64,000 nucleotides of DNA from Rhipicephalus microplus. Lineage: Eukaryota > Arthropoda > Arachnida > Ixodida > Ixodidae. Both the position numbers and the translations under genes were made by a program. The notes beneath the pieces were generated by a model. That model made no database searches. It had not been told where the DNA came from and saw only the letters and a program-made list of their open reading frames with translations. How positions within the stretch are numbered: position 1 is the stretch's first letter; each line of letters begins with the position of its first letter. The DNA lies in assembly GCF_043290135.1 (NCBI RefSeq), contig NC_134710.1:206324692-206388691 (forward strand). Direction: 5' to 3'. Shown here in pieces: positions 23,001-35,336 of this stretch.

Positions 23001-23891
23001 CGTGCGTGCGCACGTCCACTTTGGATTTATGTTCACTTTTTCGCGAAGGCTTCTAAAGCTCGTAGAGTGCTTGTACACGTGCCAAACGCCTGCGCAAGTG
23101 CAATGACGTTGAGCCACAATTCTATTTTCCGCGGTTGTGACACCACGCCTCGCAACTATCTCTTGGAACTACGGCTACATTGCGCGTTGTTCCTTGGCGC
23201 ACCTGTTGTCATATTCAAGTGAAACATAGTGCAGCATCGCTGCCGGATTGCGAACGGAAACGTAATGTGTCCCAGGTACCAACAGCTGCTCACATATGCA
23301 GTACGGCGTCTAGCGTACCATTTTCCGTGGCGCAATAACGCGCCAACGTATTCGTTTTACTGATCTCCTGAGAGTGGTATAGGCACAGATGGGCGTAGGT
23401 ACCTATCCGCAACCAGTTAGTCATGTGCTCTAACTGCCACATATGAAACGCATGTTTTACAACCTGACAGCTGTATAGATTTGAGGATGACACTGCGTCA
23501 TATTGTGAACCAGCTTATGTGGGCGGTCTAGATGAGGTCTCTTCGTCCGAGGCAACGATGACAGGCTCGAGTAACCATCTATGCGAAGCTGGGGGGATGG
23601 TCACAGGCAACACGCACGCAACAAAAATGTTACGTGGAATATGGGTGCATAACCTACATACAGATACGTTTACCAACTGATAAGCCGCCCGGTTCACGAA
23701 AATGCAGTGCTAGCTAAAGAATAGTTGCCTTCTAGCCAACCACATCAGGAGCTTCTTGCTTATCTGGGGAACTGGCCCATAGCAATATTCTATTCACTGA
23801 TTGTGCGCTACCTTGAACTTGCAAACATTTAAGATAATTCCTTTGTCTTGTGGTGTTTGCTTCAACATTTTGTGTATTATTTTCCAAAAGA

Positions 23892-24130
23892 TTGATTGAT
23901 ATGTGGGGTTTAACGTCCCAAAACCACCATATGATTATTAGAGACGCCGTTGTGTAGGGCTCCGGAAATTTCGATTACCTGGGGTTCTTTAACGTGCACC
24001 CAAATCTAAGCACACGGGCCTACAACGTTCCCGCATCCATTGGAAATGCAGCCACCGCAGCTGGGATTTAAACCCGTGACCTGCGGGTCAGCAGCCGAGT
24101 ACCCTAGCCACTAGACCACCGCGGCGGGGC
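23892..24130 (-). mobile_element. Ruka SINE, copy B, with TSD
   Basis: Full-length element in reverse orientation with a GATTGATT-type tail at its left end and the head GCCCCGCCGCGGTGGTCTAG on the minus strand at its right end. The 14-bp direct repeat TATTTTCCAAAAGA lies at 23878-23891 and 24131-24144. Confidence 0.93.
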
Positions 24131-24750
24131 TATTTTCCAAAAGAAGTGAATGGCACAAAAGTGCGTCAGGTGACATTACTTGTCACAAGTAGAAGGGCGA
24201 GGAAACCTCCAGTATCGCCTGTGAAACCACCAAATTTGATTAGACACCGAACTACGACAATGAGATGCCACAGCCTTTCGCCTACAATGGACCCGTCTGT
24301 GCTTTTCTCTTGCATCTGATCGCAACTCTGCAAATGTTTTTTGTACTATATAAAAGCCACGAAGGTGGCACGTATACAGGAGTGCCGGGCATATTCCATT
24401 CGTTTTAACATATAACCAAGAAATTTGTTATGAAAAAGAACACACAAAGGTTCACGTGGTCGTAACCACAGCACAAAAAATCTGCCGATAAAAGCGTACA
24501 TTATATCTGGTCATTTTTTTTTTCCTCTTATACCACACACTAAACTCTTTAAAACGTACAGAGGGGGAAGGGGAAGGAGGCGGAAGGTGTCAAAAGCTCC
24601 CAGGCCACGATCCCATGCATTTCCATGGAAGCGTCACGTGGGAACGTTTCACCAGGACTGTACATTAACCAACTCAACCAATTCACCGTTCTTCTTCAGT
24701 ACATCCCCACACCTGCAGTGCACTCATATATGCTCAAAGCGAGAGCCGGA

Positions 24751-24866
24751 TTCGGGTGCACGCTAACAAAACCCCAGTTGGTCGAAATTTTAGGAGCCCT
24801 CCACTAAGGCGTCTTTCATATTCATTTGATGTTTTGAGACGTTAAACCCTACATATCATCATTTAA
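24751..24866 (+). mobile_element. Truncated Ruka-like SINE, 3' part, copy B
   Basis: Counterpart of 17998-18115. It is headless, with the body GGAGCCCTCCACTAAGGCGT and the end GTTAAACCCTACATATC. Confidence 0.8.
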
Positions 24867-25280
24867 AGCAAGGGCACAACCAGAACGCATGAAGAAAACA
24901 AACACTGCACAATACTGAAGGTCTAAAAGCTAAACAGTGTACAGGTGAAAAAATACATTGCAGAATTTTTACAAAAACAATAGATTATTAAGAAACATGG
25001 AGCGCTTGTTGAAGCACCATTTTTTTGTCTTAGATGTGCGCAACAGAGAGTTAATACCAGTGTCATCTGCGCGAACTACACTGAGAACGTGGACAGTGAC
25101 AGCTATAGATGATTCTTGCACTTTAATGTTGGGCGCCTGTAAACATATGTATAGGCTGTGAATGCAATCACAGCTCCCACTGCCAACAAATTTTTCAGTA
25201 AATGCCCTCTTTTATTTTTCTTTAGCTTATAACTGGTACAATTCAATTAAGATAATAGATATCTTACCCTTGTTTGCTCT

Positions 25281-26245
25281 CACTTGTCGCAGAGAAGCAT
25301 CGCGACGTTGTTCTTCACCAATATGAAGAAACTGGGAGATTGACATGACGCTGAGGCTAAGCTCGATGTCTGGTTCGTCGGGCTGATGAACAGGGTAGCG
25401 GGATAAGCAATCAGTGTCCAGATGGAGACGTCCAGACTTATAAGCAACCGAGTAGGAATACTCCTGTAGGCGTAATGCCCAGTGACCAATTGGTCCAGTG
25501 GGGTCCTTCAGAGAAGAAAGCCAACACAGCGCGTGATGGTCTGTGATGACACGGAAAGGGCGGCCATACAAGTACGGACGGAATTTCGAAACCGCCCAAA
25601 CAAGAGCGACACATTCCCGTTCTGTTATAGAATAATTGCGTTCAGACTTAGAAAGCAGACGGCTTGCGTACGCGATTACACGGTCGTTGCCACGCTGAAT
25701 TTGCGCCAAATTTGCACCAATTCCGTGACCACTCGCGTCTGTTCGCACTTCTGTAGGAGCATCGGGGTCGAAATGTGCAAGAATAGGAGGTGTCATTAGA
25801 GCGGTGATTAGCTGAGAGAAGGCATCAGCTTTAAGAGGGCTCCAACAAAATGGGACGTCTTGTTTGATAAGGTCATTGAGTGGCCGTGCGAGGGCCGCAA
25901 AGTTTTTCGCGAACCGGCAAAAGTAGGTGCAGAGGCCCACGAAACTGCGAACATCATGGACAGCGCGTGAGACGGGAAGTTTGTTACAGCGCGTACTTTC
26001 GCCGGGTCTGGCCGTACGCCGGCAGCGTCAACAAGGTGACCCAATACGGTAATCTGACGAAGACCGAAGTGGCACTTGGAGGAATTGAGCTGCAGGCCGG
26101 CCCGTCGAAATATGGATAGAATGGTCGAAAGGCGTTCAAGGTGGGTTGCAAAGGTAGGTGAGAAAATGATCACGTCGTCCAGGTAACACAAACATGTCGA
26201 CCATTTAAATCCTTGTAGGAGCGGGACCATCATTCTCTCGAAGGT
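25281..26245 (-). pseudogene. Ty3/gypsy RT-RNase H fragment without LTRs, copy B only
   Basis: The minus strand begins in the RT palm (FERMMVPLLQGFKWSTCLCY, with an intact catalytic CYLDD at about 26182). It passes the RT thumb (SSKCHFGLRQITVLGHLVDA), shifts frame near 25978 where one G appears to be missing, and resumes with SFVGLCTYFCRFAKNFA. It then covers RNase H with the acidic residues of VRTDASGHG, SITERECVALVWA, VITDHHALCWL and LDTDCLSRYP. It stops abruptly at 25281 without integrase or LTR. It differs clearly from the gypsy at 8.6-12.5 kb. Copy A has 13-15 unrelated bases at this position, and the right junction shares TTGCTTCATACG with copy A. Confidence 0.88.
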
Positions 26246-28430
26246 TGCTTCATACGACAGCTGTGACTATAACAAACATTGGGCCCCTCGACCGATTCCC
26301 CACCCATGTCGTTCCCTCGAGAAACTAGAAGCAAATGCGCCGTGAAACAGGCGTGGTGAACGATGTATGGGCCTGAAGTCCATTCCTCGAGAGATGTATG
26401 CTGTTTTTGACCTAAGTGTACAGTTACACATATTACCAGGTTCCACAAGACTATGGGAATCAGTTTGACCATGAGATGATAACCCGACTTTAATATACCT
26501 TTTCTATTATACTAAACCACTCGGCACATCATCTGGTACAAATTTCACAAAAATACAACATGTACCATAGCGCAAAGCGGGGGGTGTAATTTTAGAAAGC
26601 CGCTGGCTCCAAAACAATTTTGACGATGTGAGTTCCTTAACGTGGACCTAAATGTAATTATACGGGACCATTTCCTGCCCTTTTTTTTCGCATTTCGATT
26701 TAACTGTTTCGTTACAATACGAAAATGGTTATTTTTCACATGTCTCGGAAAGCTGGTTTTTTTCCAGTTTTAAAACAGCTAAAGCACAAAATGTGGCATA
26801 TCAGTTTGCACATTTAAATGCTTGTTCTACAAAATATATCTTATAAACAAACCAAAACACTTTGCATGAAATGAAAATGTGAAGAGTTTGCAATTTTTGG
26901 TTGCCAGCTGGTAAACAGTATCATAAAAAACACTATAAATGCAAAAATATTCAAAAAACAAAGAAAACTCTGAATATACAATTTGAGGATAACTGACTCA
27001 GGACCAGTATAAAACTAATAAATGTTGTACAAAACGTTTCAATTCAAATGGAGAGAGTAGTCAGAACCAATGTGCTGCTTTGTTGCTTGTGCCAACTGGT
27101 GAAGCATTGCTTGTTTTTTTGTTAGAAACAAGTGAACTCGTTCACTTTCCACAGTTATTTTTCTTGCTTTTTTGGCGATAGGAACTTCCAGGTCTTCAAA
27201 TATAGACAGATGTCTGTGTTGTGAATAATCGCTTTATAAATAAAGTGTCCAATGAACTTCACTATTCAATCTAGCGTCTCCTCTTTCCATGAGCCAGCTC
27301 ACTCCGCATAGGCATATGCATTCAAATGCCTCCGTACGAATATGCGTGCAAGCATATTTTTTAGTATTTTGCACATCGCATTAAAAAAAGAACAATATCG
27401 TACGCAGTTGTAGAACGTTTCGTACTGCTCCGCAGTCTGGGCCAGGATGTGCTCCGGTGGCCTTGTTGTCGTTAGGAGAAGCTCTGCAGCCGGCGCCAGC
27501 GCACCGCTCCCTAGCGAAGTGTGGACCTCAAAACTAACCAGATTGACTTTAAGGTTGTGCGCAGAGGTCGGCAGCTACGCACTTGTGGGGGAGAAGACAA
27601 CTTGAAGCCGTAAACAGAACAAACCCATGTCTCAGGCTGCCGCCAAACGAAGCCGCCATAAAACTTGAAGCTGAAGTGCTGTTATCGTCGAACTCTAAGC
27701 TCATCTTCACTCAATTCAGGTGAGATTGCAAGACAATTTCAAGCAGGCCATGTGCTTTGCAGTGCTGGGCCGCACGCATGCGCGCGTGCCATTTACACCA
27801 TAGGAGAACTAGTGGACACCAGATACGACCCTGTGTCTGATATAACAATAGAAGCAAAACAAAAACTGCTCCAAACTGGTTGAAAAGGACACCTTGACAC
27901 TTTCAACGTGCAGCAGACCTTCAGAATATTTTTTTGTAGAATTAATTTTCCCTGAATCCTAGCAACCACTCTCTATTGAATAGCTGGTATAAAATCTGGC
28001 AATTATCACTACTCCACACTGCCAAATTGCCAAGCTAACACTTAAATTCGATATTTGACTTGCAAACGTTAATTTTATTATAGAACTTCGATGTTACTGT
28101 AGCATAATCACGAGGAGCATGTACTTCTGTCAAGTTTGCCAGCCTAGTGCACTTTTCCAATATTATACACACATTGGTTCGTGCAAACAACTGTCAAAAA
28201 TCACTATGTAGCCCAAACGAGCAAACTCAAAATGAAAATGATTCTGAAATGTGAGCGGTTGTACTAACTACCAGAATGTGCTGGGTGCTCGACAAACAAA
28301 TTGAACATGTCGAAATCGACAATCGAAAAGCGTTGATCACCTGTGATCAATTTTAATGGGCGTGGTAACGAAAGTGTCAACTCAAAGTGCGGCTGTGGAG
28401 GGCAATCGAAACTTCGACTTTGCACACAGC

Positions 28431-29940
28431 AACAGCACACGTCCCGGGAGGAGTAGCTGCTACCGTGGCCTGTCTCAAATGAATGTTGTCTTTGCCACTA
28501 ACACAACTGCAACGACGTAGTCTTCAAGTGTTTTTTGAGCAACCATTAGTGAGACAAAGGTAAACGTAGCTTTCCAAACTATCAAGCGAACACATTCAAT
28601 TTTTGCCTCTACGAAACGCAGGCACCCAATTCCCAAACCTTTTCATTCGCACATAGTCTTCGCCGTTGGCCAGCTGTCTTCGCTAACGATATGTCTCGAA
28701 CCCGGATTGTCTGAAGCCACCAGGATCGGCACCATGAGGAATCCTCGAAATACGGATTTTAGCTGTATCCAGCGTTTAGACAAGCCGACTTCCCTTTTTT
28801 GGAGCTGCAACTTGAAGAAGAGTTGCAACTTGAAGAACCCGGTGCAGGCTTAATTGACGAATACGAGCACGTTAGTCGGAACGTTGCCACCAGCGACAAC
28901 CCATGTTCCGAGGGTTTCTCATCGCTTCAAGATTCCATCTTCCCCACAACTTCGACCGGGAATTGTATCAGAAGGGCGTTTTAGCAAGTTACGGTAACAC
29001 CATGCCGTATTTTCTCGTACGAACGTGTCTAACACCGCTTTTGAAAAAAAAAGGTAACAAGTTTCATCGTGCCTGTAGCGCAGTGTCTCCAATGGTTCGG
29101 CTCGGCAGGTCCTGTTACAGTTTGCTCCCCTTTTGATTTGCTTTAGGCGTTAGGCTGCTGGTAGTGTTCCGCTTTCTTTCACTCCGGTTTCACGTGAGCC
29201 ATACTGACACCTTTATCGTCTCGGGTGTGTACGTTCTCCTTTCTTTCACCGGATCATTATTCCAGCACTGAGCGTGCGTCGGACAGCGGTCAACTTCCTG
29301 TTCCGAGCCGCACTAGGCTGACACGCCTAAATAAATACGCGGCAGTAATCGCGCATTCTTGGAGGCACAGCCCATTCACTCTGAGTGAGGCGTCCGGGTG
29401 AAGTTAAGTATGCAAATAACTATATGCGAAATAAAACCAACAGGCTTTTACGAATCTGTCCAATCCCAACACAAGTTCCACATAAGCTCGTCATAAAACA
29501 AGAAGGTTTCGACATCGTATGTCGTTCCTCACGAAAAAAGGCTTCACCATTTAAGTGGAGCTTCACAACAGTGACTCTCGCTCTCACCCCCAGCGGATCA
29601 TCTCAATTACTGCGCCTAAATCAGCGAAGTTTGACGTGCGGCTCGTTACAAATTTTAGCTCTGAAGTTAACAAATCAAACAGATAAGTGCTACAATGAGT
29701 GCTGCGCGCAGAGGTATCTTGCAATCATGCGCGATTTCAAATCCTTACGTTGAACTGTCTGGTTAAACCAACCGGGTGCTTTTTCATGGAGCGCCTTACA
29801 AGCTCCGACATTTACAAAATTTCCTTCGGTGACCCCCATGCACCCCGAACCTTGAGATTTCTGTAACACGCTTTGCTTAAATTACACGGGTATTTAATTG
29901 AACAGCTAAATCTTTTACCATACGTGGAAGCATCGGAAAC
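28431..29940. other. Non-coding interval after the duplication
   Basis: No domain-bearing frame was recognised. At 28799-28850 there is a short duplicated GCAACTTGAAGAA motif (28806 and 28825). AATAAATACG near 29328 is a possible but isolated poly(A) signal. Confidence 0.35.
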
Positions 29941-29943
29941 CTC

Positions 29944-30166
29944 GTCCACAGCGGTGGATCAGTGACTATGGTGCTCCGCTGCTGACCCGAAGGTCGGGTT
30001 CGACTCCGGCAGCGGTGGTCGCGTTTTGATGCAGGCAAAACGGTAGAGGTCCTTGTGTGATGCCCGTGCACGTGAAAGAACAACAGCTAGTCAAAATTTC
30101 CGGAGCCCTCCACTATGGCGTCTCTCATAGTCATATCGTGGTTTTGGAACGTAAAATTCAACATAA
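29944..30166 (+). mobile_element. Diverged Ruka-like SINE
   Basis: Head GCGGTGGATCAGTGACTATG, a B-box-like GGTCGGGTTCGACTCCGG, the body block GGAGCCCTCCACTATGGCGT and the terminal GTGGTTTTGGAACGTAAAAT are all visible in order. No TSD was identified. The sequence suggests an older subfamily than the copy at 13439. Confidence 0.8.
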
Positions 30167-32720
30167 TATTATTAATATTGGTAACCTCCATACAATTAAA
30201 GTAAAATTATATCCTGATGCGTGCTGCCAAGGCACCAGAAACATTAATATTTTCATCAGCACGCCCATAACGCCAGTGACATACGTATCTTCCTTCTATC
30301 AACTTCGCGGCATATCTAGAAAGACGCCCTGTTGAAAATTCTATCAAGTTTTGCATATAGATTGATCGACGTTTATTAATTTTCTGATAACCGACCTAGT
30401 TATATACTATACATGCATCTCGTTCCGCGTATCACTCTTGACATTTGAGTCGTCGTGCCAGCTTGACAGTGACAGTCGACTCCTACAAATTTCACTGCGC
30501 TAACTCTAATGATTCCCTGAAGACATTATCGTCAACATTCAAGGCGGACGTTTAAAGCACGTTGTCGAAGCAAGATGTTGAAGAAGTCAATGCGGATGAG
30601 CTATGATAACTCATGAAAGTCGTGTACTGGCCATCATGATTAAAGGCCACCGAGGTCGCTCGGAGGCCCATATTTAGAAAGACGACTTGGCAAGGTGGAA
30701 CGCTTCTGGCGTTGGACGCGTAATTGCCTCCGTAAGCCACCACTTCGCCAAGTGCATGAAACTGCAGCGTAGACCCACTCTTTATTACTCGTGGCCGCCA
30801 GTTCTGCGCCCGGAGGCCACCTCTGCAAGGCGGCACTTCCTATCTCGAGGAAGTGCCCTTTCCTCCGAACGCAGCTTCACGGGCTCTTCCGGAATCTCTC
30901 CTTTTCGTTCCGACCCCGGCTCTGACAGAAGGCCAGCTCAGTCAATCGCGGCTGTACGATCCTTGTCATTCGCAAGTCGATCAGCTCGACCGTCTGTGGC
31001 CCTCGCTAGTCACACCTTCGTTTTCTACACGACCTGAACCTAACATGTAGAGTCGCCACAGCAGGTGGAGGTCGACTATTCCCATATGTTCGCCCACGCT
31101 CAGCCCTTGACAATCTCCCGCCATAGTCCGTCTTCGCCTGATCGATGGCGTTCAAACGTCCTCTTTGTGAGCAGCCACCCACGGCCGCATCGGGCAACTC
31201 GGTCACGGCGACCGAGTTTATTTTCCGCTCGAGCAATCTTGTTATAGGGCCGTTTCGTTCGACGCTATTTGTAGTAGGAATGGGGAAGGCTGGGACGAGA
31301 TCACCGGAGGCGCGGACGGGGAAGGAGGAGCGAGGGCAGTTTTGTTGGATGTTTTAATTTTGGCGTCCGGAAAGCGCCGAAATCAGGGTTAAGGCTGCCC
31401 GATTCAAACGAAGACAAGATCGAGCAATCGCGTACGTCTCCATTCGCGCCTCCATTCCGCTGGCACTACTACACGTGTGCAACTGACGGCTTATCTTGTT
31501 GGTCGTCTCTGTGCATGGGTACAGCCCAATTATGACACTCCATGTATCTACACTGGACGTTTCTTTGACACAGTATAAGTGGTTGGCGATGTCTGCAGAG
31601 AATACAACTGAAAAGGGAGGATGTGACATGCAATCCACTTGCGCTATCTTCCTAGGTTGCCACAGAAAGCAGCTCTCACATGCACCGATGTTATTAGCGT
31701 GCTGTTTCCGTCTATACGGACAGATGTGTCATCACCAATGCGTCCAACCTACAGCTTTTGTGACATGTCTTTCGGTGAAATTCGCGCGTAAGCTCAAACG
31801 TTGGCGACAAGAACGTTTCATCACAACACAACACACCGTCTTGATAGAAAGCTTCCGGGCTACAACGCAGTATGCGTAATTTATCACCATGTGCAGCCAA
31901 TCGGCGAAGTGAGCTGGAGCACGGTAAAGAAAACGTTAGACAGCGAAAAAAAGTTACACAAGCGAAGAGAGTTCACAAGCGAAGAAAAAAAGTTGAAAGG
32001 AACTCCCGTTAATTTTACCGAGTTCTATCCATGGGTCCCTCATTATCGAAAGCGCTGAGCCAAACGTGAATGTAAGCAAGCTTGTACAAATAATTCTAGT
32101 ATATTTTGCAAATCGAATACAGAAACTCTTCTCGTTTGATTATATTCATTCGTTGCCCTGGAAAGAGACTCGAGGCTCCATGCGAACTAATGGTGAATGA
32201 GAAATGCAGATAACCTTTACAAAAATTATAAAATGGCTACATAGTCTTCCTGAGATGCTCTCTTAGCATAAAATCTGCATGCTTATTTCATCTGAGGGGG
32301 CTCGATCTGGTGCTGCGAGCATTCAAACGCCATTACAAAGGTATGCGTATAATAGGAGGATTTGTCTTATATTTGCGATTGCGGCCTGTGACGTTCTTGT
32401 GGTTTTGTTTACGGCATACCCTTTCGTTTACTGTATCAAATTTTGGAATACTTCTTCTTTTCTAAACGAAAAAACCAAGGCTCCGCGTACACGCGCAAAC
32501 ACTGCGAATGAATTGTCGCGCCTAAAACAATATTTTGTTGAAAACGGTAACTTTGCCTAGTCCAAAGCCCATTTGAAGAGTTTCCCAAATCCATGACATC
32601 AGTCCAATGCTGGCTCAACAGCCATTGATGCAGCTCTCGTATGAATTCGTATGAGATTACTCTCCATAAATATTGTAAAAACACTGTGTAGAGTAAGCGC
32701 TTCAATTGGATATACATAAT
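30167..32720. other. Interval with a GC-rich segment, no recognised gene
   Basis: From about 30680 to 31380 the composition becomes GC-rich with overlapping open frames on both strands (for example 30687-31037). Translations show no known domain, and frames on both strands are similar in length, which suggests composition rather than coding. It could be part of an unrecognised retroelement or a CpG-rich regulatory region. Confidence 0.3.
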
Positions 32721-32900
32721 ATCCGGACTTTTACGTGCCAAAATGACCATCTGATTGGGAGGCACGCTGCAACGAAAAGTTTCAGAAATTTTGACTATCT
32801 GTTGTTTTTTTTAACAAGCACTGATATTGCTCCGTACGAGAGCTTCTAGAGTATCGCCACCATCGGACGCAACCGCTGTGGCCTCAGAATAAAACATGTG
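32720..32900 (-). mobile_element. Strongly diverged Ruka-like SINE
   Basis: Reverse-orientation matches to the SINE body: GGACTTTTACGTGCCAAAAT, CTGATTGGGAGGCACGC, CAGAAATTTTGACTATCTG. The head region (CGACCGCTGTGGCC-like, 32870-32884) is heavily decayed. Confidence 0.55.
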
Positions 32901-33082
32901 ACCTTCATGTAGGCATCCGAGAACCATAACTGCGGCATACTTGCTTAATTTGATGAAGCTGTCAAATCATTTCAGTTCCTTAGATAATCATTGTTCGCGC
33001 TCGACACTTTAATGCACTATTACGTTTCTTCACCCGTATCACTTGGGAAGAAGTTCTCAGCCGCCAAGGGGACAGTGGTAAG

Positions 33083-33227
33083 GATTGATATGTGGGGTTT
33101 TAACATTCCAAAACCATCATATGATTATGAGAGACGCCGTAGTGGAGGGCTCCTGAAATTTGGACCACCTGGGGAGTTCTTTAACGTACACCCAAATCTG
33201 AACACACGGGCCTGCAGCAATTTGGCC
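33083..33227 (-). mobile_element. Ruka SINE missing its tRNA head
   Basis: The tail GATTGATATGTGGGG and the body through ACACGGGCCTGCAGC are present in reverse orientation. The match stops near 33227 inside the body, so the promoter half is absent. Confidence 0.85.
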
Positions 33228-33459
33228 TCCAGCTCTTCGATATGTGTCGTCCTATCGTTTTGTCGTCGGCCCCTGCAGGTTCGCTCGAGAAAGCAAGCAC
33301 GTCCCATTTCGTCGCTGCTGCTTCCGTAGTCCAAAAAAGCTCATTTTAGGAAAATAGTAAAAGCTTATGAGGTGGCGGTGCCGGTCACTGGTTGCGGAAG
33401 GTGCAATATACACAGGCTTAACATCCCAACTTTGTAACGGTATAGGAGTTCACAAATGA

Positions 33460-35336
33460 TGATTCCACGAGAGATCGACACGGGTCCAAAAGTTGATATT
33501 TTAGATTTCATTGAGTATTTTATATTTCGTGAACCTCTCACTAGGTAGCCCGAAAGTCAACTTCGTTTTATGATTAACGGCATAACTTACGAGAAAAAAA
33601 ATATCAAACTTCACCAACACGGTGGCACCAATTTCGTCACCTGTCATTTTCGAAAACTGCAGATGCTATAAAAATACAAATATTTTTGTTTCAAGGAAGA
33701 TATTTTTTACCTGAAATGCTTGTCTAATGAAGAATGAATTCATACGGTTTCAAGTTTGTAGACCTTAAGAAAATAGCTTTTAAAGATGTCTAGTTTTGCG
33801 ACAGCTTAAAATAAGTTACGTATTCCCCTTTTTTTTCTCCGAAAGTAATGCAAGCAGCGTTTTCAAACTTGACACGTTTTAAGTATATAGTATGTTCATT
33901 AGGTACATAAATTATTGCTACCGTAAGGCAAATGTAAATCTTTATATATTGCTTCAAAGTTCTCATATTGGCAAAAGTGTACTCCACTGAAATTTGAATA
34001 ATACAAAAACCCCATCTTCGATTTTTCCTAAAAACTCGTAAATAGACAACCGAAGGCCATCATACAGTAATATAGAAAAACATGTTGCATTATTTTGTTT
34101 TTAGCGACAATATTCGTGGTACAAATCAGAGCTTTTCTAGAATGCGCTGATAAGTTGAGAAATCTAGAAATCGGAACGGAAAAGTCGCAATGAGCTTCAA
34201 ACGCGTGTAAACGTGACCGCATTTGGTGAAGAAAGGCTGTTTTAGCAGATAGGAGTAACTATTTTGAACACTATATTCTACAGCATCTGAATTCACTCTT
34301 ATACGTAGAGCACTGAGACTTCTAATATGTGGTTCCTCTCCATTACAGACACACAGATGGAGCTGCTGTGATGGCCATGTGTTTGCAACTCGTTGGGTAA
34401 GAGAATTGAATGTTGAATGAGTTCATAAAGGATTCATAACAAATTTTTATCACTTGGGGCACGAAGACTACCGCATTAGACTGAACAACACGCTTTAGGG
34501 CAAGTTGTCATCCCTTATCTGCTCTACAGATTAATTGCTGTGCACCACATCTCGGAGGCAATGCTTTAGATCATATGGTTCAAAGTAGGGACAAAGATTA
34601 CGCCTCCCGTAATTTTATCGACAAAAACATTGTGACATTCATTTTAACGTACTATATTTCAGTTTTGCATTCGCACTGTGGATACTTGCACACAAGTATC
34701 AACAGTGCGAGATTTTAGCGATTTTACGATATTTACGAGATTTTTGGAAAAATCGAAGATGGGGTTTTTTTTATTATTCAAATTTCAGTGGAGTACACTT
34801 TTGCCAATATGAGAACTTTGAGGATATATATAAAAATTTACATTTGCCCTACGGCAGCAATAATTGATATACCTAATTAACACACTATATTCTTAAAACG
34901 TGTCAAGTTTGAAAACGCTGCTTGCATTACTTTCGGAGAAAAGAAATGGGGAATATGTAACTTATTTTAAACCGTCGCAAAATTAGACATTTTTAAAAGC
35001 TATTTTCTTAAGGTCTACAAACTTATGAATTCGTACAACCTTATGAAACCGTATGAATTCATTCTTCATTAGACATGCATTTCAGGTAAAAAATATCTTC
35101 CTTGAAACAAAAATATTTGTATTTTTATAGCATCTGCAGTTTTCGAAAATGACAGGTGACGAAATTGGTGCCTCCGTGTTGGTGAAGTCTGATATTTTTT
35201 TTCTCGTAAGTTATGCCGTTACTAATAAAACGAAGTTGACTTTCGGGCTACCTGGTGAGAGGTGCACGAAATATAAAATACTCAATGAAATCTAAAATAT
35301 TAACTTTTGGACCCGTGTCGATCTCTCGTGGAATCA
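33460..35336. mobile_element. Foldback-type element with ~590-bp inverted arms
   Basis: The left arm 33460-34044 and right arm 34730-35336 are reverse complements over nearly their whole length. The outer ends read TGATTCCACGAGAGATCGAC and its complement GTCGATCTCTCGTGGAATCA. Inner ends meet at CTCGTAAATA. Arms differ by scattered substitutions and small indels (585 versus 607 bp). The 685-bp centre has no recognisable protein but contains a further small hairpin at 34672-34709. No clear TSD was found, and short frames in the arms show no domains. Confidence 0.88.
34672..34709. repeat. 17-bp-arm hairpin inside the foldback spacer
   Basis: CGCACTGTGGATACTTG and CAAGTATCAACAGTGCG are reverse complements except for one base, around a four-base loop. 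Confidence 0.85.

Larger units (their letters stand above)
20727..28430 (+). repeat. Tandem segmental duplication, copy B
   Basis: Head-to-tail partner of 13032-20726. It lacks the Ruka at 13439 and the 680-bp element at 17003, and carries a gypsy fragment at 25281-26245 that copy A does not have. Alignment by eye continues to about 28430, after which the sequence (CAGCAACAGCACACGTCC) has no counterpart after copy A. Confidence 0.92.

Noticed and set aside
30552..31247. Cluster of overlapping frames in a GC-rich segment
   Set aside because: No domain in any translation and similar frame lengths on both strands; not reported as a gene.
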